A stretch of DNA of 64,000 nt from JAKAKT01 sp041305385 (GCA_041305385.1 JBFYLO010000011.1:1-64000), one strand, 5' to 3'. Shown: positions 33,747 to 42,675, counted from the stretch's first letter. Notes: generated by a model not told the origin, from the sequence alone. Made by a program: numbers and translations.

Positions 33747-33983
33747 CTACTTCTTCGAAGTGCTAACTCCGAGCAGCGAATACAGCAGGCATGAGTTCCT
33801 CACAGCTGTCACGAGCAGTATCAGCCCCAGAAACGCAAGAACCGCCTTAACCCACAAATCAAATTTCGCCATTCCGAACTCCATTGTAATAACGAGCGCC
33901 AGAAGCGAAATTCCGAGTATCAGCCTAACAACCTTGTCTCTCGAACCCACATTCTTTTCATTAATCATCTTCATCAGGTTCAT
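33747..33983 (-). CDS. DUF2892-like small membrane protein
   Basis: 78 residues from ATG 33983 (GGGTGA just upstream). The N-terminus MNLMKMINEKNVGSRDKVVR followed by LILGISLLAL is the DUF2892/YgaP-tail pattern. Two hydrophobic segments are followed by a Cys-bearing C-terminal part with RNSCLLYSLLGVSTSKK. Such proteins often accompany rhodanese or sulfur/redox genes. Here it stands between the ATPase and a small wHTH gene. Confidence 0.75.
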   Translation of the reverse strand: MNLMKMINEKNVGSRDKVVRLILGISLLALVITMEFGMAKFDLWVKAVLAFLGLILLVTAVRNSCLLYSLLGVSTSKK

Positions 33984-34081
33984 ACAATCACCCAAAGTCT
34001 TAGCGCTGCGAATCCTTATTAAATGTTTTCGCTGAAAACCCCTCTGTATCCGGCGAAAGCCGGTCGGAGAACGGTGATGGA

Positions 34082-34309
34082 ATGGTGGATCTCACTCCAA
34101 TCGAGCAAAACATCGTGAGGGCGCTCCAGGAGCTGGGCGCGTCTGACGAAACAAAGATGAAGACAGCGGATGACGTGATGAAGAAGTGCAAGATGGCGAA
34201 GGGGCAGATTGCCAACGCACTCATTACCCTGGTGAACAAGGGAGTCGTCGTGCGGAAGGCCCGCGAGAAATCCGCAGGCTACTTCGTTAAGAAGCAGGAA
34301 GGCCAGTAG
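34082..34309 (+). CDS. Small winged-helix DNA-binding protein
   Basis: 75 residues with one winged helix: LTPIEQNIVRALQELG, then the helix pair MKTADDVMKKCKMAKGQIAN and ALITLVNKGVVVRKAREKSA. It ends with a basic tail. The pattern fits a small archaeal chromatin or regulatory protein. ATG is preceded by ACGGTG. It is divergent from the DUF2892 gene and convergent with ccdA. Confidence 0.7.
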   Translation: MVDLTPIEQNIVRALQELGASDETKMKTADDVMKKCKMAKGQIANALITLVNKGVVVRKAREKSAGYFVKKQEGQ

Positions 34310-34345
34310 CTACTTTTCTCTTTTCATACCCCCAGCGCAAGCCTG

Positions 34346-35059
34346 CTAGCCGAGCCCGATGCACTTGGTGGGCGAAACCTCCGCGAGCTTGGCGAAGTTC
34401 CCAGTCAATATGAGCACCCCTATAATCACCAGGACAGCCCCCATGAGCCTGTTGAAATACATGAATGCCCGTCCGTGTTTCCTTATCAAGCCGCTCACTT
34501 GTGCCGTGAAAGCGCCCGTTATCGCGAAGGGGACCGCCAGTCCAAGCGAGTAAAGCAGGAGAAGAATGAATGAGCTCCCAGGGGAGGTTGTTGCGATTCC
34601 CAGTATCGCCGCCAGCGTAATCCCGACGCAGGGAGACCAGCTTATCGCAAAAGCCGCCCCGAAAATAAACGAGGTCAGGTAGGCGTAGCGCGTCTTCATG
34701 GGCTTCAGCTTCCTCTCCTTCTCCAGGAATCCGAGCCTGATGAGCCCAAGCACCGAGAGCCCGAAGAAGACAATCGCAAGTCCGGACGCCTTGCTCACGA
34801 CATCCAGGGCCTGTGAGGATAGGCTGTCAAGCGCGCCTTTCACCAGCACCCCGAGAACCGAGAACACGACGACAAATCCCATTATGAAGAAGAACGTGTT
34901 CATCATCGTCTTCTCCCGTGCCGCGTTTTTCCCTGCGCCCTCGCTGAGGCCGAAACCGCCCAGGTATGAGACAAAAGCAGGCACCAGGGGAAGGAAGCAC
35001 GGCGAAAGCACAGAAGCCAGCCCCGCCATGAATGCAGTTATGAGCGCTATCTCTGCCAT
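34346..35059 (-). CDS. ccdA: CcdA/DsbD-family thiol-disulfide transporter
   Basis: 237 residues with six transmembrane helices. The two redox cysteines lie in the paired motifs LASVLSPCFLPLVPAF (TM1) and AFAISWSPCVGITLAAILG (TM4), as in CcdA. It moves electrons from cytosolic thioredoxin to exported thiol proteins. Possible partners in the window are the exported thioredoxin-DipZ-like protein (40.5-41.5 kb) and the thioredoxin at 28.8 kb. A CATTTAAAGC TATA box precedes ATG 35059. Confidence 0.92.
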   Translation of the reverse strand: MAEIALITAFMAGLASVLSPCFLPLVPAFVSYLGGFGLSEGAGKNAAREKTMMNTFFFIMGFVVVFSVLGVLVKGALDSLSSQALDVVSKASGLAIVFFGLSVLGLIRLGFLEKERKLKPMKTRYAYLTSFIFGAAFAISWSPCVGITLAAILGIATTSPGSSFILLLLYSLGLAVPFAITGAFTAQVSGLIRKHGRAFMYFNRLMGAVLVIIGVLILTGNFAKLAEVSPTKCIGLG

Positions 35060-35091
35060 AAGTCTCCCGCTTTAAATGCTGCGGGCAAGAA

Positions 35092-35325
35092 TAAAAAACC
35101 GCCAGTCGATGCCATCCAGATAATGGCATGGGCGGACATACGCCCAACCAACGAGATAACTCGGGTTGCGCCCGAGCCTCGCCAACGCCGAGCGCGCAAC
35201 GCCGGCGAACCCGAAAAATCAGGTTGGCATGGTGTAGCTCTTCCGAAGTGCCCTTCAGGCAACCCTGGAAATCATCTGGCGCTTGTGGTTCTGGCCTATC
35301 TCTGGGATTCGCCCTATTAATCTGT
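35092..35325 (-). ncRNA. Candidate structured RNA or structured 3' region with terminator
   Basis: No ORF of credible composition fills this 267-base gap. Stems seen: CCGCC/GGCGG (35099-35103 with 35131-35135) enclosing ATGCCAT/ATGGCAT (35109-35115 with 35123-35129); CCAACC/GGTTGG (35144-35149 with 35222-35227); CTCGGG/CCCGAG (35160-35165 with 35171-35176); and a direct repeat CAACGCCG (35183-35190, 35197-35204). On the minus strand the first stem is followed by six T residues, as in a terminator. AGATTAATAG near 35315-35324 could be a TATA box. It does not show RNase P or SRP RNA signatures. Confidence 0.4.
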
Positions 35326-35326
35326 T

Positions 35327-36574
35327 TCAGCCTTTTTTCCCAGCGAACAGCGAGATAATCGCGGAGATTGCAACCAGCCCCCCGACCAGCATGAGAGGCG
35401 TTGCATAATCCCCCACAGCAAGCCCAACCGTTATGTCGCTTTTAGATACCAGCGCGTAGTCAAGCATCAACGCCATTATCTGCGGTCCGACTATCCCCCC
35501 GAATCCATAGGCAGTGAACATGAACCCATAGTTTACCCCCATGTTCTTGGTCCCGAACGCATCCGCAGTGGCAGACGGGAAGAGGGAGAAGTTCGCTCCG
35601 AAGCAAAGCCCTATGAGCGCCATGGAGGCGAAGAGCGACCAGGGCGAGAGATTGCTCGAGAGAAGCACTGTCCAGAGGAGCAGGGCCTGGAGCCCGAACA
35701 CAGCGAGCATCGTTTTCTGCCTTCCAACCTTGTCCGAGAGCCAGCCCCCCAAAATCCTGCCGGCCCCGTTGAAAATCGCCAGCGCTCCAACTGCCAATGC
35801 CGCGAGCGAGGCTGCAGCGGCTTTGTCCATGCCGTGTACGCTGGTGAAGGAGAGCTTCGCGAATGTTGCGAGGTTCCCGATGACCATGAGGCCAGCGGCA
35901 GCGGCGAATGCAAACATCAGCCAAAGCATCCAGAAATTCTTGGTCATGAGCATCTGCCTGGGCCCGCACTCGTTTTCCGCGCAACTTTTCGCCGATGCCT
36001 TCTGCTCAGCCGGGTTCCTGAGCAGGAGCGCGCCAATTGTTATGATGATTGCGATTGCAACCCCAAGGGCGAGGAACGTTTGCGTTATTCCCTGCATTTC
36101 GATGAGCTTCTGCGCAACCGGGGCGAGGAGAAGCGAGCCGAACCCGAACCCGAAAACAATTATGCCGCTCACCAGGCCCTTCTTTTTCTCGAACCACTTC
36201 ACCCCGGCGGCAATGGGCGTTACATAAGCGAGCCCAACACCGGAGCCGCACAATACTCCATAAGTTATGTAAAGAATCAACGGCGAGCTTGCGAACAGCG
36301 CAGTGGCGATGAACCCGAGCCCAAGCAGAATCCCTCCTGCGAGCGCGACCATCCTCGGGCCCTTTCGGTCCTGAATCATCCCGGCGGGAATCATGGATAC
36401 TGCAAACATCGCGAGCATCACCGAGAAGGCGAGCTGAACCTCGGTTTGCGACCATCCATATTTTTCTACGAGCGGGCCGGCGAACACGCTCCAGGTATAC
36501 GTTACCCCGAGCATCAGGTTTATGAGAACCCCGCCTGCAACGACCACCCACCCTGCCCTTTCCTGTTCATCCAT
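35327..36574 (-). CDS. OFA-family MFS transporter
   Basis: 415 residues, 12 transmembrane helices. The OFA (oxalate/formate antiporter) signature is at the N-terminus (GVLINLMLGVTYTWSVFAGP) with YGWSQTEVQLAFSV; the A-motif-like loop is MIQDRKGPRMVALAGG and a second is GGWLSDKVGRQKTMLAVF. A long central cytoplasmic loop has Cys residues (KSCAENECGPRQM). The substrate is probably an organic anion such as oxalate, formate or lactate. ATG 36574 follows GGTGAT; other starts lie 2-3 codons upstream. Confidence 0.88.
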   Translation of the reverse strand: MDEQERAGWVVVAGGVLINLMLGVTYTWSVFAGPLVEKYGWSQTEVQLAFSVMLAMFAVSMIPAGMIQDRKGPRMVALAGGILLGLGFIATALFASSPLILYITYGVLCGSGVGLAYVTPIAAGVKWFEKKKGLVSGIIVFGFGFGSLLLAPVAQKLIEMQGITQTFLALGVAIAIIITIGALLLRNPAEQKASAKSCAENECGPRQMLMTKNFWMLWLMFAFAAAAGLMVIGNLATFAKLSFTSVHGMDKAAAASLAALAVGALAIFNGAGRILGGWLSDKVGRQKTMLAVFGLQALLLWTVLLSSNLSPWSLFASMALIGLCFGANFSLFPSATADAFGTKNMGVNYGFMFTAYGFGGIVGPQIMALMLDYALVSKSDITVGLAVGDYATPLMLVGGLVAISAIISLFAGKKG

Positions 36575-36686
36575 AATCATCACCAGATTGAAATCACGTT
36601 TTAGCGGAAAAAGTTAAAAACGTTAACAACTCGCTAGCCGTATTTTTTCAGAAAGGCTTATGAACCCCAGGAGTTCAGATTAACTC

Positions 36687-38189
36687 ATGGTTCCCTCTAG
36701 TTCAAACGGACATGAAAACGGCAAGGAAAAGGAAGAAAAAATTGAGAAGGAGGAGAAGAAAGAAGAGAAGAGGGACGAGAAGCCGGAGAAGAAAGAGGAG
36801 GAAAAAAAGGAAGAGAAGCGAGAGGAAAAACGGGAAGAGGAGAAGAAGAGTGAGAAGAAGGACGAAAAACAAGAGAAGAAAGAGGAGAAGAAAAACGGGG
36901 AGAAGCCCGAGAAAATCAAATTCTTGTTCGTTTCATTCGAGGGATTGATAGGCGACCTCGCGTGGCAGGTGAAGAGGGAGGGCCACGAAGTCAAATACTA
37001 CATACACTCCAAGACCGAAAAGGACGTCGCAGACGGTTTCGTGGACAAGTGTGATGACTGGAAGGCGCTCAAGGATTGGGCAGACGTGTTCGTGTTCGAT
37101 GACGTGGGGTTCGGGAAAATTGCAGATGACTTGAGAAAAGAGGGGAAGGCAGTCGTGGGCGGGAGCGAATACGGGGACATGCTCGAGGATGACAGGGAGT
37201 TCGGCCAGGACGAGCTCAAGAAGCTTGGCGTCAATGTTCTCCCCCACTGGGACTTCAAGGACTTCGATGCTGCCATAGAGTTCGTGCAGAAGAATCCTGG
37301 CAGGTATGTGATAAAGCCAAACGGGAAGGCGCAGAACGAGAAGGAGCTCTCCTACATCGGGCAGGAGGAGGACGGCAACGACATCATCAACGTGCTTGCC
37401 CACTACAAGAAGAGCTGGTCCAAGAAGCTCAACGACTTTCAGCTTCAGAAGTTCGCCCAGGGGGTCGAGGTCGCTGTCGGGGCCTTTTTCAACGGGAAGG
37501 ATTTCGTTTATCCGATAAACGTGAATTTCGAGTACAAAAAGATGTTCCCAGGAGACATAGGGCCGAACACCGGGGAGATGGGAACGCTGATGTTCTGGTC
37601 CCCACCAACCACGCTGTTCAATGAGACGCTTCTCAAGATGAAGGATGCGCTCGCGCAGGCAGGATACGTTGGCTACATCGACCTCAATTGCATCGCCAAT
37701 GCGAAGGGAATTTATCCGCTAGAGTTCACCTCGAGGTTCGGCTACCCGACAATCAGCATACAGATGGAAGGGGTGACGAGCAACTGGGGGGAGTTCCTGA
37801 GGGCTCTTGCCAAAGGCGAGACTACTGAGTTCAGGACCAAGAAGGGATTCCAGGTGGGCGTGGTGATTGCAGTTCCCCCATTCCCGTTCACAGACCTGTC
37901 TTCCTTCAGGAAATATTCCGAGGATGCAACCATCATTTTCAAGAAGCCCATGACTGATGGCGTGCACATCGGGGATGTGAAGCTGGTTGAGGATGACTGG
38001 CGGCTTGCGGGCCAATCTGGCTATGCAGTGGTAGTGACGGGCTCGGGGCTGACAGTCGACGATTCACAAAAGCAGGCCTACAAGCGAATTGAGAACATCC
38101 TGATTCCGAACATGTTCTACAGGACCGACATCGGGGAGCGCTGGTCCAGGGACAGCGACATGCTGCACACCTGGGGCTACTTGTACTGA
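36687..38189 (+). CDS. PurD-like ATP-grasp protein with Lys/Glu-rich N-terminal extension
   Basis: 500 residues. Residues 10-73 are almost only Lys, Glu and Asp (blocks such as EKEEKIEKEEKKEEK), expected to be a long charged helix or disordered. From about 75 the protein resembles phosphoribosylamine-glycine ligase: KIKFLFVSFEGLIGDLAWQV, then ATP-grasp parts VIKPNGKAQ, GVEVAVGAFFNGKDF, MGTLMFWSPP and PLEFTSRFGYPTISI. Other purine genes are absent here, and the N-terminal domain is atypical, so it is more likely an ATP-grasp ligase of another substrate. The gene stands alone between divergent and unknown neighbours. Confidence 0.82.
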   Translation: MVPSSSNGHENGKEKEEKIEKEEKKEEKRDEKPEKKEEEKKEEKREEKREEEKKSEKKDEKQEKKEEKKNGEKPEKIKFLFVSFEGLIGDLAWQVKREGHEVKYYIHSKTEKDVADGFVDKCDDWKALKDWADVFVFDDVGFGKIADDLRKEGKAVVGGSEYGDMLEDDREFGQDELKKLGVNVLPHWDFKDFDAAIEFVQKNPGRYVIKPNGKAQNEKELSYIGQEEDGNDIINVLAHYKKSWSKKLNDFQLQKFAQGVEVAVGAFFNGKDFVYPINVNFEYKKMFPGDIGPNTGEMGTLMFWSPPTTLFNETLLKMKDALAQAGYVGYIDLNCIANAKGIYPLEFTSRFGYPTISIQMEGVTSNWGEFLRALAKGETTEFRTKKGFQVGVVIAVPPFPFTDLSSFRKYSEDATIIFKKPMTDGVHIGDVKLVEDDWRLAGQSGYAVVVTGSGLTVDDSQKQAYKRIENILIPNMFYRTDIGERWSRDSDMLHTWGYLY

Positions 38190-38259
38190 TTGCCGCGCGT
38201 ATTTTCCCCAGCAGCGTATTAGTTGTTAGCTATTTATTCTCCGCAGTCCATACCCTATC

Positions 38260-39873
38260 ATGCCAGAACTAACCGACTCGAAGCAAACTCAGAATCCCGA
38301 CACTATTAAGCTCATTAACCTTCTTGGTAACCTAGATGGACCAACCAGAAATGAAGGATGGTTAACGGATCTCTGCATACTCATCAAGACCGGCGAGAAT
38401 TGGAAAATAGCGGCTGCGAACTTCGAGAAGCTTTCCAAGTACTTGGAAGAAACTCTTTGCCTTGCGGAAACATCCAACTTTCGTCCCTCGATTGTAGCTG
38501 AAATAGTGGCGTTTCTAGGACTTAAAGGCTGTGCTGAGGCAACGGAATTTGCAGCCGCGGTATCGAACAGCCCTCAAAATAAGTTTGCTTCGGCGTTTGC
38601 CCAGGAACTAGTCAGGAATATCGCAGACGGCGGTTGCAACTACTTCGCTTCAAACTACGCAATCTTCAGGCAAGCCGTTTTACGCAACATCTCAGATCCC
38701 TTCATGCAGATTCTTCTGCACAGCTCATTCAATGTCGCGAAATCTCCGGCTATCCAGGATGATATCAACAAATTCATCTATGGGGAACCAGATACACTCA
38801 AAAAATCCCACAGTATAATTTCGCACTTCATGATTAACAAGGACAACCCGCTCAAACCAAAGTGGTTCAGAAAAATACTGGCGTTGTATTCCGACAGGGC
38901 AACTCTGGGCCTTACTAACGAGGAAGTATGCGGTTTTGACGGAATCAAGAGCACAATCGGGCGTTCTCTTGAAGACCCCGAGCTTATGAGAATGGCGTTC
39001 GAGAGCGGAAACGCGGAAATTGGAAAAATAGTAGTGGATCGTCTTGACAGCTTCAGGAACAATCCCGCCAAAGAAAAATCAGAGCAATATGCCCGCTTCA
39101 TTCAGGAGGCTTATTCGAAAGCTCTTGAAGGCGATTCGTATCATCTTACTCTAGTGTCGTTCATGCAAGAACGACGCTTCGATGCTCCAGCCAAACTTCT
39201 GAAAGAAAATTTCTTTACAAAAATTCTCCCTAACATAAAGAATGATTCAAGTTGGGCATACCCGATTATGGCAAAAAACTGCATCGCAGAATTCGATTGG
39301 GGTTTCTATAAAAAAGTTTTCAGCAAGATGAACGAACTGTACGAGAAAGAGCAATTGGACGAGCTGTCCAAAATAGTCGGGATATTGACGGCAGAAATAG
39401 GGGCATTCCCCGCGCCGGAAGTGGGGTTTCTTAAGAAAATAGAAATAGCCGCCTATCTTCTTTCCAGCGGCGGGATTACCAAAAAGCTCTTTGGTTCCAT
39501 TGGCGCAATCCTGGGGCTTGCCAAAGGGAACATCCCGGTAAGCCGCGTCTTGAACCTAGTGGGCGAGGACGAGAAGGCACGGACTTTTGCTCTCATGTCG
39601 CTTTCCGTTGCTGTCGAATACACCGCGTTCAGTTTTAACCTCAAACCAGAGCAAGGACAAGAAGACGGCGGCTTCGTTATTGGCGAATTGGATGACGCGG
39701 TGGAAAACACATTCAAAAAAATGGGCAAAAAGGAAAAGGGGAAGCTTTTTTCAATGCTTCATGACGAGAAGATGCAGGCCGACTTGCTGGGGAACCCAAA
39801 GACGAAATACGGCGCCCTCTATCTACTGAAGCTGTTCGATTACCTTTCTGAAAAAGAAAATGCCCCTAATTAA
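38260..39873 (+). CDS. Alpha-helical unknown protein of 537 residues
   Basis: No family recognised. Predominantly helical throughout, with regularly spaced amphipathic helices of 15-20 residues, consistent with an alpha-solenoid (HEAT-like) fold. No signal peptide or transmembrane segment. The sequence is AT-richer and its codon use differs from the neighbouring ATP-grasp gene, a possible sign of transfer. The start ATG follows a TATTAGTTG stretch by about 40 bases. The last eight bases overlap the end of the convergent mini-peptidase gene. Confidence 0.65.
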   Translation: MPELTDSKQTQNPDTIKLINLLGNLDGPTRNEGWLTDLCILIKTGENWKIAAANFEKLSKYLEETLCLAETSNFRPSIVAEIVAFLGLKGCAEATEFAAAVSNSPQNKFASAFAQELVRNIADGGCNYFASNYAIFRQAVLRNISDPFMQILLHSSFNVAKSPAIQDDINKFIYGEPDTLKKSHSIISHFMINKDNPLKPKWFRKILALYSDRATLGLTNEEVCGFDGIKSTIGRSLEDPELMRMAFESGNAEIGKIVVDRLDSFRNNPAKEKSEQYARFIQEAYSKALEGDSYHLTLVSFMQERRFDAPAKLLKENFFTKILPNIKNDSSWAYPIMAKNCIAEFDWGFYKKVFSKMNELYEKEQLDELSKIVGILTAEIGAFPAPEVGFLKKIEIAAYLLSSGGITKKLFGSIGAILGLAKGNIPVSRVLNLVGEDEKARTFALMSLSVAVEYTAFSFNLKPEQGQEDGGFVIGELDDAVENTFKKMGKKEKGKLFSMLHDEKMQADLLGNPKTKYGALYLLKLFDYLSEKENAPN

Positions 39874-40456
39874 TCCGCTCTTTTGCGCTGCAGATAGCAG
39901 CATAATTCTTCCTGACTCTCCTCAGCACTTCAGCAACTGCCCTCCCGAACCTCCTTGCTTTCCAGAACGAGACATGCGTCCTCCCATGCATATGGCCGTC
40001 AACAGGCAGATTGAGCGAGAAGGCCGGGTACTTCTTCCCGTAAACCGCGGTCTCATCGATGTGCCCAGTCTTGAAACTCACTTTCAGCCTGGGTATCCTC
40101 CCCAGGACCCTTCTCAGCTCGGCCCTGTTCACATTGTGCGGCCACTCCACGTTTATATCCGATTTTCTGGCCGCAGTTGTGAGGTCTATGGGGATATAGA
40201 GCGCATTTCCCTCTCTCTTCATCACCTTCTTCGCCCCGGCCATTGTGGTCTCCTCCTCACCGGTGAAGTAGAACTTAATCCTCCTATCCCTGACCCGGGG
40301 CATGACCGAGCGAAGCACCTCGGCAACGCAGATGATGTTGTCCAGATTCCCGTAGTAATACCGCCTCTTCTTTCTCCTAAGCAGCTTGATGCTGGCGGCA
40401 TTCCAGACGGTGTCGCAGTGAACGCTTACGACGATTTTTCCGTCTTTTTTAGGCAT
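39866..40456 (-). CDS. Reduced M28/M42-like zinc peptidase
   Basis: 196 residues, about half the usual length of M20/M28/M42 aminopeptidases. The metal-binding order is recognisable: VVSVHCDTVWNA (His-x-Asp), GNLDNIICVAEVL (bridging Asp), YFTGEEETTMAG (Glu-Glu), IPIDLTT (Asp) and a C-terminal His cluster, VDGHMHGRTHVSF. The dimerisation domain of larger members is missing. It may be a minimal aminopeptidase or a deamidase-like enzyme. The ATG at 40456 directly precedes the catalytic strand, so some N-terminal family sequence is absent. Confidence 0.7.
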   Translation of the reverse strand: MPKKDGKIVVSVHCDTVWNAASIKLLRRKKRRYYYGNLDNIICVAEVLRSVMPRVRDRRIKFYFTGEEETTMAGAKKVMKREGNALYIPIDLTTAARKSDINVEWPHNVNRAELRRVLGRIPRLKVSFKTGHIDETAVYGKKYPAFSLNLPVDGHMHGRTHVSFWKARRFGRAVAEVLRRVRKNYAAICSAKERIN

Positions 40457-40508
40457 AAAATCGGGAGAATGATATGCGGGAATAGCTTAAAATAGGCACT
40501 GGGGCCAG

Positions 40509-41549
40509 TCAGCCGAACGTAAATGCATAGATTCGTACATTCTTCCCGCTAATCCGGAGTTCGAGCCTGTGCTGTCCGTAGGATTCACCCCGAGCGACTC
40601 GGTACATCTCATGCCCGGAGACATCGGTCGATCCCGCGCTTTTTCCGTCTATAAATGCCTCGATTTTTCCGCCCCCGCTACTTCCGGCAACCAGGTTCAC
40701 GTCCTTTGCAGTGTAGACGAGGATTACTCGCCCACCAGGACTCGAGAGTTCAAGTGAGTCCCCGGCATCAATCCACTTTCCTTCTAGATAAGGTTTGTTG
40801 GATTCAAAAGCTGCAGGGAGCTTAAAGTCGTGTTCTCCGCCAATTTCCATAATCACGGGCTGGTTCCCGAGAGGCGCCCGCCTGAAGTTGTAGCCAAAAT
40901 AAATCTCGGGGGTCTGGATGCCCTGATAGTTGATAGTTTCAGTTCCCTGGGGGGCTGATTTATCAGGGCCAATCTCGTTTCCGTTCAAATCCTCGAGCAA
41001 TCCCCTTATCCTGCCCTCAGTTTCTTCATACCCCCCTTCCCCGAAGTGAGTGTAGACAATTTTTCCATTCTTGTCAATGAGGTATTTTGCCGGCCAGTAG
41101 TGGTTATGGTAGGCACGCCAGGTAGCATAGTCATTGTCAAGGACAACGGGATAATAAAGGCCGTTCTTTTCCGCTGCCTGTTTCACGTTTTCATAATTTT
41201 TCTCGAACTCGAATTCTGGGGTATGAACACCGATTATGAGGAGGCCCTTGTCTGCGTATCTCGTCTGCCATGCGCGGAGATAAGGGAGTGTCCTTATGCA
41301 GTTTACGCAGCTATAAGTCCAGAAGTCAACGAGAATGATTTTCTTTCCAATATTCTCGCCAATTGAAACCTTTTCTGTATTAACATAACCATGAAGTCCC
41401 GAAAGCTCCGGAGCCATCCTCCCAATCTGCGCACTTTCGATACCAAACGCTCCAAGGAGCGCCCTCTGCAAGTCCTCGCTAGTCACAATAACCACCGCCA
41501 AGGCGATCATGAGGAAAAAGCCAATGAACAGCAAATCTGCTTTTTCCAA
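40509..41549 (-). CDS. Membrane-anchored thioredoxin with DipZ-like C-terminal domain
   Basis: 346 residues. An N-terminal signal-anchor (FIGFFLMIALAVVIV) is followed by a TlpA/DipZ-type thioredoxin domain with active site VDFWTYSCVNCIRTLPYL and then HHYWPAKYLIDKNG-like cis-Pro sequence. A C-terminal beta-sandwich domain (about 190-346) is of the kind found after thioredoxin in DipZ proteins. It is exported and needs electrons from CcdA (34.3 kb). TTG 41549 is preferred because a TATATT box sits about 30 bases before it; a TTG at 41624 would add 25 hydrophilic residues. Confidence 0.83.
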   Translation of the reverse strand: MEKADLLFIGFFLMIALAVVIVTSEDLQRALLGAFGIESAQIGRMAPELSGLHGYVNTEKVSIGENIGKKIILVDFWTYSCVNCIRTLPYLRAWQTRYADKGLLIIGVHTPEFEFEKNYENVKQAAEKNGLYYPVVLDNDYATWRAYHNHYWPAKYLIDKNGKIVYTHFGEGGYEETEGRIRGLLEDLNGNEIGPDKSAPQGTETINYQGIQTPEIYFGYNFRRAPLGNQPVIMEIGGEHDFKLPAAFESNKPYLEGKWIDAGDSLELSSPGGRVILVYTAKDVNLVAGSSGGGKIEAFIDGKSAGSTDVSGHEMYRVARGESYGQHRLELRISGKNVRIYAFTFG

Positions 41550-41679
41550 GAAAATCCCATTGCTTTTCGCTCTTTCAGAATATAAACCGATAGGTTTTGA
41601 AAGCGAACTGGAGAAAAGTGCCAAATCCTAACCAGTCTCCCCAAAAGTAATTTATACTGCCCATGGGAGGTGTATGCAT

Positions 41680-42471
41680 ATGTCGGGGATTATGCGGTTG
41701 CTAAGGCATCGGCACCTGGTGGTGCTCTACTGTTTCGCGCTCTCGATTTTCTCGTTCTTCTTCTTGTCTCCGGACGGCTCAAACTCAATAGTCGTGTTCA
41801 TCCTAATCGCACTTCTCCCGTTCATAATCAGGCCGCTCCATGGCCCCCAAGTAAAAATAACCTGCTATCTCCTTTTGGGAATGCTCGGCTACTGGGCCAT
41901 GGGAAGCTCGTTTGTTTCGTCCGGCTTCCTCCCAGAGCCCACCTTACCAGCGACAGTGGCGCTTTCAGCATTGGGCGCAATCCTCGCCCTCGTTACCTAC
42001 TCAGATGGCAAGCTCTCAGGATATGCATTCGCCGGCGGCTCGCTAGTCCTGTTATTCCTTGCCACCAAGGACATATGGTCCATCTCCTCCGCGTTGCTCC
42101 TTTTCATATCAACCCAAATAATCGTCTACTTCGTCTACAAGATATCTGGGCCAGAGGACTTTGCGAAGAACCTCATGAAAGGCCAGGGATTCTCCGCCCT
42201 GTTTCTCTTCTGCGCAGCGCTAGTCCCGGTTCTTGAGGGTGCGTTGCTAGGTGTTTACTCATTCCCAAACCCAGTTTCCATTGGCGTGTCTTTCGCATAC
42301 GTTCTCCTGGCGAACATCCTGTTCGTCGGCCTGACGCTCTATGCGTTCGACACCGTGCTCGCAAGGATAAAACTCAAGCGCTATATCGAAGAGGACAGGG
42401 TCCTGTATGGCTCCATTGGGCCGCAGTCAGCCAGGGAGCATCAGCTTCTTCCAAGGAAGGCGAAGAAGTGA
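41680..42471 (+). CDS. Seven-helix membrane protein, unknown
   Basis: 263 residues with about seven transmembrane segments and a basic cytoplasmic tail (HQLLPRKAKK). No family recognised. GGAGGTG stands before two possible starts; ATG 41680 has the better spacing, and ATG 41674 is the alternative. The C-terminal region YAFDTVLARIKLKRYIEEDR is soluble. The stop is followed at once by a 50-base hairpin. Confidence 0.6.
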   Translation: MSGIMRLLRHRHLVVLYCFALSIFSFFFLSPDGSNSIVVFILIALLPFIIRPLHGPQVKITCYLLLGMLGYWAMGSSFVSSGFLPEPTLPATVALSALGAILALVTYSDGKLSGYAFAGGSLVLLFLATKDIWSISSALLLFISTQIIVYFVYKISGPEDFAKNLMKGQGFSALFLFCAALVPVLEGALLGVYSFPNPVSIGVSFAYVLLANILFVGLTLYAFDTVLARIKLKRYIEEDRVLYGSIGPQSAREHQLLPRKAKK

Positions 42472-42473
42472 GG

Positions 42474-42523
42474 GGCGTGCATAACTGCTGAGGACGTCGG
42501 GGGAGCACAGCAGAGCACACGCC
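42474..42523 (+). other. Long hairpin directly after a stop codon
   Basis: GGCGTG (42474-42479) pairs with CACGCC (42518-42523), and CTGCTG (42485-42490) with CAGCAG (42508-42513). It may protect the 3' end of the membrane-protein mRNA. The rest of the 204-base gap contains CCTATAAATT near 42561, which could start another transcript, and ATTTAAAC at 42631-42638, the TATA candidate of the PAS gene. Confidence 0.4.
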
Positions 42524-42675
42524 TCCATCTTGAGGACAGGCCGCGCGTTGTCCAGACGAACCTATAAATTAGGGACTGTTCTAAAGGACGTTGGAGTCGC
42601 AGGAACGCGCCTGCTAAAACCAAGAGGGAGATTTAAACGGTTTTAGAGGAGGAGCTTAGGTTCACGCGTTTCGCC

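Noticed and set aside
35092..35325. RNase P RNA or SRP RNA
   Set aside because: Neither the conserved RNase P blocks nor the SRP helix 8 motif (GGAAGG/AGCAG context) is present on either strand.
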